The notes under the pieces: generated by a model
Told to the model about the DNA's origin: nothing
Database searches by the model: none
Seen by the model: the letters and a program-made list of their open reading frames with translations, nothing else
Program-made: the position numbers and the translations under genes
In this document: piece by piece, positions 40,792 to 49,150 of the stretch
Position numbering within the stretch: position 1 is the first letter of the stretch
Layout: each line of letters opens with the position of its first letter
Assembly: GCA_937873205.1 (NCBI GenBank)
Contig: CALMVO010000110.1
Location: forward strand, 1-61,999
Length of the DNA: 61,999 nt
Reading direction: 5' to 3'
From: an uncultured Acetobacteraceae bacterium
GTDB taxonomy: Bacteria; Pseudomonadota; Alphaproteobacteria; Acetobacterales; Acetobacteraceae

Positions 40792-42122
40792 CCATGCAGA
40801 ACCGAGATCCGTCGCAGCCCGCACTGCGCCTGCCGCTCGACATCCAGGCGGCGGTCGCGGCGCTGCAGGCCGGCCGCATGGTGCTGATGACCGACGACGA
40901 GGATCGCGAGAACGAGGGCGACCTTGTGCTGGCGGCCGAGTTCGCGACGCCGGAGACCATCAACTTCATGGTCACGCACGCACGCGGCCTGGTCTGCCTG
41001 CCGATGGAGGCGGCTCAGATCGAGCGGCTCGGCCTGCCGATGATGGTGGCGGAGAACAGTGCGGCGCACGGCACCGCCTTCACGGTCTCGATCGAGGCCC
41101 GCGACGGCGTCACCACCGGCATCTCCGCGCATGACCGCGCGCGCACCATCCAGGTCGCCACCGATCCGCACGCGCGGCCCCACGACCTGGTGGCGCCCGG
41201 GCACGTGTTCCCGCTGCGCGCGGCAGAGGGCGGCGTGCTGGCCCGTGCCGGCCATACGGAGGGCTCGATCGCGCTGGCCCGGCTCGCCGGGCTGCGGCCG
41301 GCGGCGGTGATCTGCGAGGTGATGAGCGCCGACGGCAGCATGGCGCGCATGCCCGAGCTGCGCGACTTCGCCGCCCGCCACGACATGCCGATGATCACCA
41401 TCGCCAGCCTGGTGGCGATGCTCGCGGCGCGGCAGGACGTCGAAGCGGTCGACGGCGACGACGTGCAGCGCGTCGCCACCACCCGGCTGCCGGTGGCGCT
41501 CGGCGATGCGGTGTTCACCCTGCACGCCTTCCGCGACGGCAAGGGCGGCGAGCACCTGGCGCTGGTTAAGGGCGATCCGGCGCGGACAGCGGCCCCGGGC
41601 GCGCCGGTGCCGCTGGTGCGGCTGCATTCGGAGTGCGTCACCGGCGACGTGTTCGGCTCGCTGCGCTGCGATTGCGGCAGCCAGCTGCACGCGGCGCTGG
41701 ACCGGATCGCCGAGGCCGAGAGCGGCGTGCTGCTCTATCTGCGCGACCAGGAGGGCAGGGGGATCGGGCTCGCCAACAAGATCCGCGCCTACGCGCTGCA
41801 GGACGAGGGCTTCGACACCGTGGAGGCGAACCACAAGCTGGGCTTCGTCGCCGACGCCCGCGACTGGACCGTGGCCGCCGCCATCCTGCGCCAGCTCGGC
41901 GTGCGCCGGCTCGACCTGCTGACCAACAACCCGGCCAAGATCGCCGCCTTGGAGGCGCGCGGCTTCGTCGTCGAGACGCGGGAGTCGCTCGAGATCCCGC
42001 ACACCGCCTACAACGAGGCCTACCTGCGGACAAAGCGTGAGAAGATGGGGCACGCGTTGGCCGAACCCGATGCGGCGTCGGGTGCCGCCGGTCCGTGGCC
42101 GGCGCGGCGGGCGGCGGAGTAG
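40788..42122 (+). CDS. ribBA: Bifunctional DHBP synthase / GTP cyclohydrolase II
   Basis: The 444-residue protein has an N-terminal RibB domain ([37 protein letters not shown]) and a C-terminal RibA domain. The RibA zinc Cys are intact ([20 protein letters not shown]), as are [12 protein letters not shown] and TNNPAKI, so both activities seem possible; in several alphaproteobacteria the RibA half is degenerate. It makes both precursors of riboflavin. The start overlaps ribD. Confidence 0.96.
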   Translation: MTMQNRDPSQPALRLPLDIQAAVAALQAGRMVLMTDDEDRENEGDLVLAAEFATPETINFMVTHARGLVCLPMEAAQIERLGLPMMVAENSAAHGTAFTVSIEARDGVTTGISAHDRARTIQVATDPHARPHDLVAPGHVFPLRAAEGGVLARAGHTEGSIALARLAGLRPAAVICEVMSADGSMARMPELRDFAARHDMPMITIASLVAMLAARQDVEAVDGDDVQRVATTRLPVALGDAVFTLHAFRDGKGGEHLALVKGDPARTAAPGAPVPLVRLHSECVTGDVFGSLRCDCGSQLHAALDRIAEAESGVLLYLRDQEGRGIGLANKIRAYALQDEGFDTVEANHKLGFVADARDWTVAAAILRQLGVRRLDLLTNNPAKIAALEARGFVVETRESLEIPHTAYNEAYLRTKREKMGHALAEPDAASGAAGPWPARRAAE

Positions 42123-42127
42123 GAGGG

Positions 42128-42634
42128 ATGAGCACAGCCCACCCCGCGGCGGCACCGGCACTGGAATTCGACGCGCCGCCGCGCCTGGCCCTGGTGGTCA
42201 GCCGCTTCAACGAGGATGTCACCGGCGGCTTGCGCGACGGCGCGCTCGCCTGGCTCGGCGAGCACGGCATCGCCCTGCGGGACGGGGACGTGATCGCCGC
42301 CCCCGGCGCCTACGAGATGCCGCTGATCGCGCAGGCCCTGGCCCGCAGCGGCCGCTACCAGGGGGTGATCTGCCTCGGCTGCGTGATCAAGGGCGACACC
42401 GCCCACTTCGAGTTCATCAGCCTGGGTGCGGCCACCGGGCTGATGCAGGCCTCGCTCGCCACCGGCGTGCCGGTCGCGTTCGGCATCCTCACCACCTACA
42501 CCGAGGCGCAGGCGACGGCCCGCTCCGCACCGGACGCCCACAACAAGGGCCGCGAGGCGGCGGCTGCCTGCGCGGAGACGATTTCCATCTTGCAACGGAT
42601 CGCCCGGGGCGGTCGCGGAGCGATCGCGATCTAG
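42128..42634 (+). CDS. ribH: 6,7-dimethyl-8-ribityllumazine synthase
   Basis: The protein has 168 residues, starting at ATG 42128 with AGGAGGG upstream. The family motifs are VVSRFNEDVTGGLRDGA, PGAYEMPLIAQAL, GCVIKGDTAHFEFIS and GILTTYTEAQA. It forms lumazine from the pyrimidine and DHBP. The stop TAG at 42632-42634 is the first three bases of repeat copy C, so the last residues (GGRGAIAI) may have been set by its insertion. ribE, which often sits in this operon, is absent here. Confidence 0.95.
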   Translation: MSTAHPAAAPALEFDAPPRLALVVSRFNEDVTGGLRDGALAWLGEHGIALRDGDVIAAPGAYEMPLIAQALARSGRYQGVICLGCVIKGDTAHFEFISLGAATGLMQASLATGVPVAFGILTTYTEAQATARSAPDAHNKGREAAAACAETISILQRIARGGRGAIAI

Positions 42635-42737
42635 AGGATGATCCGATCGCTCAGGCTCACGGATCATCCTCTAGCTTGTTGTTTTGACGAGCATCTTTAT
42701 CCGATCGAACGAGTCCGTTCGATCGGATGATGCTCTA
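42632..42737 (-). repeat. Dispersed MITE-like element, copy C
   Basis: This 106-bp copy runs opposite to copy A and is almost identical to its complement. Hairpin 1 arms are perfect (13 bp) and hairpin 2 arms are perfect (14 bp). It begins exactly with the ribH stop codon TAG and could also act as the end of the rib transcript. Confidence 0.92.
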
Positions 42738-42840
42738 ACACCCAACGAAGCTGCATTCCCTGCGCGGGCGGCGGTCGCCGCAGCGTCACGTTCGGAACCG
42801 GCGCGCAACGACCTCCGATCGGGTTGGCAACCGTGTCGGC

Positions 42841-42872
42841 CAGGGGGCGGGAGGGGATGACCCCGCCCCCTG
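42841..42872. terminator. GC-rich hairpin between ribH and the S53 peptidase
   Basis: CAGGGGGCGGG pairs with CCCGCCCCCTG: an 11-bp stem with a short loop. It sits just after the convergent peptidase stop. No T-run is visible on either strand, so its role as a bidirectional transcription end is inferred. Confidence 0.4.
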
Positions 42873-42879
42873 CGCTCCG

Positions 42880-44499
42880 TTAGCTCATCGCCACCCGCGC
42901 CGTCAGCGCCGCGAACAGCGCCTTGCCGTCCGGCCGCCCGAGACCGGTGCAGGCGTTCCAGGTCGGCCCAGCGTCGTAGCCGATTTGGGAGCCCGCCGCC
43001 TTGTTGTCGCCGCTGGTGATCTCGATCGTGAGCTTCGCCCCGGCCTCTGCCTGCGGATACAGCCAGTCCGGCAGGAAGCCGACCGGAGTCGCCGCCTTCT
43101 GGTTGATCAGCGCGGTGAGCCCGGCCCAGAGCGGCGCCACCGCGCTGGTGCCGCCGACCACCTCCCTCTTGCCGTCGACCACGATCAGGTAGCCGCTGCC
43201 GGGCGCCGCGTCGCCGGCCACGTCCGGCACCCCGCGTCCGACCCGGCCGGCATTCACGCTGGGCGGCAGCCGAACGCCGGCCTGGAACGAGGGCACCGGA
43301 AACAGGTCGCTGATGCCGCCACCGGTGCCGCCGCCGCCGGCGGCGCTGTCGTTCCAGACGATCTCGGCGCTGATGGCGCTGCCGCTGGCCGCGATATGGG
43401 TGCCGCCGCAGCCGATGGCGTACGGCGAGGAGGCCGGGAAGTCGACGTGCGCCTGACCGTCGGTGACGCCGTCGGTGGCCAGGCTGTCGCCGGACGCGAC
43501 ATAGACCGAGACGCCCAGCGTGACGGCGTCCTGCAGCGCCGTGTTCATGGTCGCCACCCCCTGCTGGCTCCAGGTGCTCTCCGGACCGCCCCACGAGATC
43601 GAGATCACCGACGGCTTGTTGGTGGTGTCGTGCACCGCCTGGCTGATCGCGTCGGCGAATCCGGCATCGGTATTCGGCGTGAAATACACCGCGATCTCGG
43701 CACCCGGCGCCAGCCCGCCGGCGACCTGGATGTCCAGCGCTACCTCGCCGTCGGCGTCGGAGCCGGTCTTGTTGCGGCCGCCATCGACCGAGACCGCCAG
43801 CACCCGGGGCGCCTTCAGCCCCATCGCCGTGAACGCGGTCTTGGTGTCGGAGCTCTTGAAGCCGCCGCCCAGCTCGATGAGCCCGATGGTGACGCCGGTG
43901 CCGTCGACGCCGGTGGGGAAATCGTAGAGCGTGCCGATCCGGTTCGGCTCGATGCCGCCGGGCTGTGCCGCCCGCGGCCGCACGATGCGGGTATGCGCGA
44001 TCGCCCGGCTGTCAAGGCCGAGCACGGACTCCACGCGCCCGTGCAGGTCCTCGGGCAGCGCGATGTCGGTCTCGTGGTGCCGGAATTCAGTGCCGTTCGC
44101 GGTGTAGATCGCCATCTGCGTGCCGAACGCCGTCTCGAGTGCTGCCGGCGTGCCGGCGACCCGCACCAACCGGCGCGCCGGCGCCTCCAGGATGACCGTC
44201 AGATGGTGATCGGTGGCGTAGTCGGCGACAGCGCGCATGTCGTTGCGATAGAGCGTCGTGCGTTCCGTGGCGAGCTGGTGGCGGCGCGCCTCGATGCCGG
44301 CGATGCCGGCCAGCCCACGGGCCAGCGATGTCTCATCGCGCGGCTTCAGGTAGATGCTGGCCTCGATGACATGGTCCTCGGGCACGCTGCCGACCCGGGT
44401 GCTGCCGGCGGGCAGGGTGCGGTGGCTGCCCTGGATGGCCTGGTATCCGGGTCGAGGCGCCACGGCCCCCGACTTGGCGGAATGTTGCGTCGCGATCAT
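42880..44499 (-). CDS. S53 family serine-carboxyl peptidase (sedolisin/kumamolisin type)
   Basis: From ATG 44499 (GAGG upstream) the protein has 539 residues. It has an activation prodomain (about 20-155, with EASIYLKPRD and HHLTVILEAPARRL) and a catalytic domain with the triad Glu252 and Asp256 in DGEVALDIQ and Ser452 in GGTSAVAPLW. Asp338 in VASGDSL forms the oxyanion hole. The end IGYDAG and TGLGRPDG makes the calcium site. Such enzymes are secreted and work at acidic pH after self-cleavage. No classical signal peptide is visible, which is common in bacterial members. It diverges from the His-repeat gene by 249 bases. Confidence 0.94.
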   Translation of the reverse strand: MIATQHSAKSGAVAPRPGYQAIQGSHRTLPAGSTRVGSVPEDHVIEASIYLKPRDETSLARGLAGIAGIEARRHQLATERTTLYRNDMRAVADYATDHHLTVILEAPARRLVRVAGTPAALETAFGTQMAIYTANGTEFRHHETDIALPEDLHGRVESVLGLDSRAIAHTRIVRPRAAQPGGIEPNRIGTLYDFPTGVDGTGVTIGLIELGGGFKSSDTKTAFTAMGLKAPRVLAVSVDGGRNKTGSDADGEVALDIQVAGGLAPGAEIAVYFTPNTDAGFADAISQAVHDTTNKPSVISISWGGPESTWSQQGVATMNTALQDAVTLGVSVYVASGDSLATDGVTDGQAHVDFPASSPYAIGCGGTHIAASGSAISAEIVWNDSAAGGGGTGGGISDLFPVPSFQAGVRLPPSVNAGRVGRGVPDVAGDAAPGSGYLIVVDGKREVVGGTSAVAPLWAGLTALINQKAATPVGFLPDWLYPQAEAGAKLTIEITSGDNKAAGSQIGYDAGPTWNACTGLGRPDGKALFAALTARVAMS

Positions 44500-44748
44500 C
44501 GCTACCTCGAGAATTCGTCCTGTGACCCACGGCGCAGATCGCGGCCCGTCTGCCGGCGCCGGGTCACCGGGCGGACGCATCGTCCGCTGGTCCAACCCGG
44601 CCGTCCAGCGCCAAGCGATCTCTCGAAACGATCACGCCGTCGCCAAATGGCACTCCTACGTTGTGCAGTCACCCTTCCTTACATCTGATGGTCTATATCT
44701 TAACCAGGCCCAGGCAGGGGATCTGTGGCCCAAACGAGGACGATAACC

Positions 44749-45294
44749 ATGACCACAAAGATTGCGTCTTATCTGCAGGCTCTCGGTGCATCGACGATGA
44801 TGGTCGGCGCGCTGCTGTTGGCGGGACCGTCCGGGATTTCGGCCGTTGATCGGGCAGCGTCCGGCGAGAACGCGCGCGTCGCCGTCATCGATCCGGCGAT
44901 CTCGCACCACTGGGCGTCTGCGGCGGTGGCGGTGGCGGCGCTCGATCCGGCGATCTCGCACCACTGGGCGTCTGCAGCGATAGCGGTGGCGGCGCTCGAT
45001 CCGGCGATCTCGCACCACTGGGCGTTTGCGGCGATAGCGGTGGCGGCGCTCGATCCGGCGATCTCGCACCACTGGGCGTCTGCGGCGGTGACGGTGGCGG
45101 CGCTCGATCCGGCGATCTCGCACCACTGGGCGTCGGCGGTGACGGTGGCGGCGCTCGATCCGGCGATCTCGCACCACTGGGCGTCGGCGGCGGTAGCGGT
45201 GGCGGCACTCAATCCGGCGATCTCGCACCACTGGGCGTCTGCGGCGGTGACGGTGGCAGCACTCGATCCGGCGATCTCGCACCACTGGGCCTGA
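44749..45294 (+). CDS. Exported tandem-repeat protein with eight PAISHHWA units
   Basis: From ATG 44749 (GAGGA upstream) the product has 181 residues. A signal peptide (ASTMMVGALLLAGPSGISA) is followed by about 20 residues, then eight repeats of 17-18 residues, each DPAISHHWASAAVAVAAL or a close variant. Variation is small: AF for AS once, N for D once, VT for VA three times, one unit lacking an Ala. The protein ends inside the eighth repeat. The regular His-His-Trp could bind metal or heme, or stack in a beta or helical solenoid. I know no such family. The same DNA is open in other frames, but only this one has a signal and ribosome site. Confidence 0.75.
   Translation: MTTKIASYLQALGASTMMVGALLLAGPSGISAVDRAASGENARVAVIDPAISHHWASAAVAVAALDPAISHHWASAAIAVAALDPAISHHWAFAAIAVAALDPAISHHWASAAVTVAALDPAISHHWASAVTVAALDPAISHHWASAAVAVAALNPAISHHWASAAVTVAALDPAISHHWA
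44884..45294 (+). repeat. 54-bp coding tandem repeat, eight copies
   Basis: The unit starts GATCCGGCGATCTCGCACCA, followed by CTGGGCGTC, and has a Val/Ala-coding tail. Seven full units and one partial are seen; one unit is 51 bp. The DNA is nearly identical between units, which suggests recent expansion by slippage or unequal crossing-over. It is inside the His-repeat gene. Confidence 0.95.
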
Positions 45295-45462
45295 ACGGTG
45301 TCCTGAGGCAGCTGCGACGCCGGCGGCCGGATGCAGCCTTCCCGCCCTGGGGGGGGGAGGGCTGCTCGCCGACGATGAATTTGCCGATGGCCTCGATTTT
45401 TGACCAGGATCGTTAACCTTGAACCACCTATACAAGCACCGGTTGGGAAGGTGACCCGGCGG

Positions 45463-48396
45463 ATGATCACCGCGTTCCTCAGCACTTGGTGCCGGCTCGC
45501 GTTCATCTCGATGATCGGCCTGGCGTCATGGATCTGGGCGATCGGCTCGGCGGACGCCCAACAGCTCGCCTTCCGGTCCTATGGCAAGTCGGAGGGTCTC
45601 ACCAACGCCTGGTTCTCCTGCCTGCGACAGGATCGTTCCGGCTTCGTGTTCGCCTGCACCGAACACGGCCTCTATGTCTATGACGGCAGGCGGTTCTTCA
45701 ACCTCGGGCGGCAGCAGGGCCTCCCCGACGGGGGCGCGGCCGATGACCTCTCCTTCGACGCCCAAGGCCGGCTCATCGTCCTCTACTCACATGGCGTCTT
45801 CGTCTCGACCGGCCCGATCGGTCCGCACGCGCCGCCGTCTGCGCTGACCTTCCAAGCCGCGACCTCCCAGGTCGGGCCGATCTTCGACGACAGCTCGGGT
45901 CAACTCCTGCCCTGGCCTGGGGGCGCCATCTTCGCCGGTCGGGGTCAGCTCTACCAGATTCGAACCAATACCGGCGCCGGACCTCCGACGATCGACCTCC
46001 CCGACGGGTTCCTCCGCCAGCCGGGCATCCCGCTGCAAGACCAGTCCCCCCTCGCGGTCCAGGGCGCGACGCTCTGGGCCGTCCGCGCCGACGGCTCGAT
46101 CTGCGGCCTCGCCATGGCATCGGCGCACTGCTTCGGATCGTCCGAAGGCTTGCCTGCGGATAATTGGGTGGCGTTGCTGGCGACCCCGGACGGACACGTG
46201 TTGGCGCGGTCGCCCTCCCGGCTCGCCGACATCGACCCGCATGCCGGTCAGGTCGTGGTCTCACAGCTACCGGACCAGGGCGGACGCTACGCCAACTACC
46301 CGAGCGTGCTGCTGCTGGCGCTGACCCCGGCCGGCCAGCTGCTGACGCAGTCCGCCGACGGTCTGATGATCCGCGGAGCGGCCGGCTGGAAGACGCTGGC
46401 AACCGACAACGGCATGCCGCCGGTGCCGATCCTCAGGCTGATGTTCGACCGCCAGGGCGACCTCTGGCTCGGCGTGCTCGGCCGCGGCGTGATGCGGGCG
46501 CTGGGCTACGGCGCCTGGGAGAACCTGGACCACCATGACGGCGTGTCCGACGACGTGCTCTGGCAGATGGTGCGCCAACCTGGAGGCCCGCTCTGGGTCG
46601 CCTCCGACGGCGGGGTCGATGCCGTAGGCGGTCCCGCGGGCCTGAAATTGGCGCGACGGCATTACGGCCAAGCGGCGTTCTCGATCGCGGTGGATGGTTT
46701 TGGTCATCTGTGGCGGTCGGTGGGATCGACCGCTCTCGCCTGCATCACGCTGGCGACCGGCGAGATCGCCCGTTACCCGCTGCCGCAGACGAACCAGATC
46801 CTGCGCGGCACGGACGGCCGACTCTGGTTCATGACGCAGAAGGGCGTCTACGTCGTGGACAGCCCCGCGACGCCCAGCCCACCTCGGCTGGTCGCCGGCC
46901 TGGAAGGGCCGGTGATCGCCGCCGCCGCCGCTCCCGACGGTACCGTCTGGGCGCTGCGCGGCCAGCAGCTGCTCCATCGCCACGCCGACGGCCGCGTGGT
47001 CTTCGTCCAGCTCGGCTGGCCGCAGGCGGGCTTCGAGCCGCTGACGCTGACCATCGGACCCGCTGGCACGATCTGGATCGCGGGCCTCGGCAGCGGACTC
47101 CATCGGTTGCGGCTTGAGGACGACCGGATCGTGTCCGACACCGGGTTCCAGCCGCCCGACATCATCTCCACCAGCATCGTGTCCCTCCTGGTGGATACCA
47201 GGGGCTGGCTCTGGGCCGGCACCGACAGCGGCCTCTCGGTGTTCAACGGGCGGCGCTGGGTATCGGCGACCACCGACACCGGCCTGATTTGGGACGACGT
47301 GGATCAGGGCGGTCTGCTGGAGGATGCCGACGGCTCGATGTGGATCGCCACCAGCCAGGGGCTGTCTCACCTGCTGCGCCCGACCAGGCTGTTCGCCGAC
47401 GAGAGCCTGCAGCCGGTGATCACCTCGGTCGGCGTCGGCGGGATGCCGTACCGCGAGCGTGCCGTGCCCTATACGCGGGCGCCGTTCTCCATCCGGTTCG
47501 GGACGCTCGACTTCAAGGCCGACGGCGTCGTCCGCTTCCGCTACCGGCTGGACGGCGTGGACCAGGGCTGGGCCGACACCTCGAGCGGCGAGGCGCGATA
47601 CCCCTCGGTGCCCACCGGCCGGCACCGCTTCGAGGTGGTCGCCTACGACCCGCTGACCCACAAGGTCTCGGCACCGGTCTCGGTGCTGCTGCGGGTGCGG
47701 CAGCCGTGGTGGTTCTGGTGGCCGTTGCTGGCACTCTACGGCCTGGCCGCCCTCTACCTCGCCTATGGCGGCCTCCGGCTGCGGTTCCGCTACCTGCTGC
47801 GGCAGCGGCGCACGCTGCAGCGCGCGGTGGAGGTGCAGACCCTCGAGATCCGCGAGGCGCATGCGGCGCTTCGCCTGCAGGCGAGCCAGGACAGCCTGAC
47901 CCGGCTGCTGACGCGCGGCGAGATCCAGTCCCGCCTGGTCGCGATCCTGGCCGGGTCCGGCGAGGGGATGGAGCTGACGGTGGGCTTGCTCGACATCGAC
48001 CATTTCAAGCGGATCAACGACCGCTACGGCCACCTCGCCGGCGATGACATCCTGCAGGAGATCGGTAGCCGCCTGAAGCGGGCGCTCGAACCGGACGAGC
48101 TCGCCGGCCGCTATGGCGGCGAGGAGATGCTGTTGGTGCTGAAGGTGGCCCCCGAGGATGGCCTGGACCGGATCCAGGCCCTCAAGCAGGCCGTCTGCGG
48201 CCCGGCCTTCGAGCTGGAGCATGACGGTCTCGACGTCACCTGCAGCATCGGCGTCGCCCATGCCCGCCGTCTGGACGACTGGACCTCGCTGATCGGCCGC
48301 GCCGACTCGGCGCTGTATCGGGCCAAGGTCGACGGACGGGACCGCATCGTCGTCGCCGCCGGGGAGGCCGCCAGCCTGATCGATCAGCCGTTCTAG
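45463..48396 (+). CDS. Membrane sensor with periplasmic beta-propellers and a cytoplasmic diguanylate cyclase (GGDEF)
   Basis: The 977-residue protein starts at ATG 45463 with GGAAGG upstream. A signal/anchor is at about 10-30. The sensor is built of two-component-regulator-propeller blades (GLTNAWFSCLRQDRSGFVF, then DGHVLARS, RQGDLWLGVLG, DTRGWLWAGTDSGLSVF) up to 640, then a Y_Y_Y domain (FRYRLDGVDQGWADT). TM WWFWWPLLALYGLAALYLAY near 755 and a linker helix lead to a GGDEF domain (about 805-975) with LLDIDHFKRINDRYGH and the active loop GGEEM. It should make c-di-GMP from GTP. A clear RxxD inhibitory site is not seen. It lies 168 bases after the His-repeat gene. Confidence 0.93.
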   Translation: MITAFLSTWCRLAFISMIGLASWIWAIGSADAQQLAFRSYGKSEGLTNAWFSCLRQDRSGFVFACTEHGLYVYDGRRFFNLGRQQGLPDGGAADDLSFDAQGRLIVLYSHGVFVSTGPIGPHAPPSALTFQAATSQVGPIFDDSSGQLLPWPGGAIFAGRGQLYQIRTNTGAGPPTIDLPDGFLRQPGIPLQDQSPLAVQGATLWAVRADGSICGLAMASAHCFGSSEGLPADNWVALLATPDGHVLARSPSRLADIDPHAGQVVVSQLPDQGGRYANYPSVLLLALTPAGQLLTQSADGLMIRGAAGWKTLATDNGMPPVPILRLMFDRQGDLWLGVLGRGVMRALGYGAWENLDHHDGVSDDVLWQMVRQPGGPLWVASDGGVDAVGGPAGLKLARRHYGQAAFSIAVDGFGHLWRSVGSTALACITLATGEIARYPLPQTNQILRGTDGRLWFMTQKGVYVVDSPATPSPPRLVAGLEGPVIAAAAAPDGTVWALRGQQLLHRHADGRVVFVQLGWPQAGFEPLTLTIGPAGTIWIAGLGSGLHRLRLEDDRIVSDTGFQPPDIISTSIVSLLVDTRGWLWAGTDSGLSVFNGRRWVSATTDTGLIWDDVDQGGLLEDADGSMWIATSQGLSHLLRPTRLFADESLQPVITSVGVGGMPYRERAVPYTRAPFSIRFGTLDFKADGVVRFRYRLDGVDQGWADTSSGEARYPSVPTGRHRFEVVAYDPLTHKVSAPVSVLLRVRQPWWFWWPLLALYGLAALYLAYGGLRLRFRYLLRQRRTLQRAVEVQTLEIREAHAALRLQASQDSLTRLLTRGEIQSRLVAILAGSGEGMELTVGLLDIDHFKRINDRYGHLAGDDILQEIGSRLKRALEPDELAGRYGGEEMLLVLKVAPEDGLDRIQALKQAVCGPAFELEHDGLDVTCSIGVAHARRLDDWTSLIGRADSALYRAKVDGRDRIVVAAGEAASLIDQPF

Positions 48397-48502
48397 CCCA
48401 TCACACGACAAGTTCACTCCCGCCGCGACGGCCGGCGCACCGCGGCGGCGTTCGCTCCACGCCGTGGCGACGACCCGTCGCCCCCGGCCGCCAAGGATCT
48501 CC

Positions 48503-49123
48503 ATGCCGGTCAAGCTGCTCGTCCTGTTCTATTCCCGCTCCGGCTCGACCGAGGCGCTCGCCGTCGCCGCGGCGGAGGCGGCGCGCGAGGTGGGCGCCGA
48601 GGTGCGCCTGCGCCGCGCCCGCGAGGTCGCACCCGCCAGCGTCATCGACAAGTCGGAGGCTTGGCGCCGCGAGGCGGACCGGATGAACGCGCTCTACCCG
48701 TCGCCCGAGACCGACGACACGCTATGGGCGGACGCGATCCTATTCGGCACGCCCTGCTATTTCGGGGCCATGGCCACCGAGCTGAAGGCGGTCCTCGACC
48801 AGCTCGGACCGCAGTGGAAGAAGGGGCAGCTTGCCGGCAAGGTCGGGGGCGCCTTCGCCTCGGTGTCCTGGCCGCACGGTGGCAGCGAGGTGGTGACCAT
48901 GTCCCTGTATGCCCCGATGGCGCATCTGGGCATGATCATCGTCCCAACCGGCTATACCGACGAGGTGATGCTCGAAGCCGGTTCGCCCTACGGCGCCTCC
49001 ACCGTGGTCGGCGCCGAGAACCGACCGCCGCGCGAGGAGGACCTGGCGGCGATCCGCCATCAGGGCCGGCGCATGGTGCAGATCGCGGGCGCGCTGTCGG
49101 CCGGCGACGCGATGCGCGGCTGA
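48503..49123 (+). CDS. WrbA-like flavodoxin-fold NAD(P)H:quinone oxidoreductase
   Basis: The 206-residue protein has the flavodoxin phosphate loop FYSRSGSTEALA at the start and WrbA signatures: GTPCYFGAMATELKAVLDQ, GKVGGAFASVSWPHGGSE and HLGMIIVPTGYTDEVM. It binds FMN and reduces quinones by two electrons, which protects against oxidative stress. AAGGA lies before the ATG. The insert between 60 and 70 (YPSPETDDTLW) is short. It stands alone between the cyclase gene and the MFS genes. Confidence 0.9.
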   Translation: MPVKLLVLFYSRSGSTEALAVAAAEAAREVGAEVRLRRAREVAPASVIDKSEAWRREADRMNALYPSPETDDTLWADAILFGTPCYFGAMATELKAVLDQLGPQWKKGQLAGKVGGAFASVSWPHGGSEVVTMSLYAPMAHLGMIIVPTGYTDEVMLEAGSPYGASTVVGAENRPPREEDLAAIRHQGRRMVQIAGALSAGDAMRG

Positions 49124-49150
49124 GCGGGCGCCCCGGATCAGGCGGCCGCG

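Noticed and set aside
44884-45294. CRISPR-like array
   Set aside because: The repeats are contiguous, without unique spacers, and keep a coding frame with a signal peptide.
44769-45506. Minus-strand frame with DAQWCEIAGSSAAT repeats
   Set aside because: It is the antisense of the His-repeat gene; it has no ribosome site or signal, and the plus strand has both.
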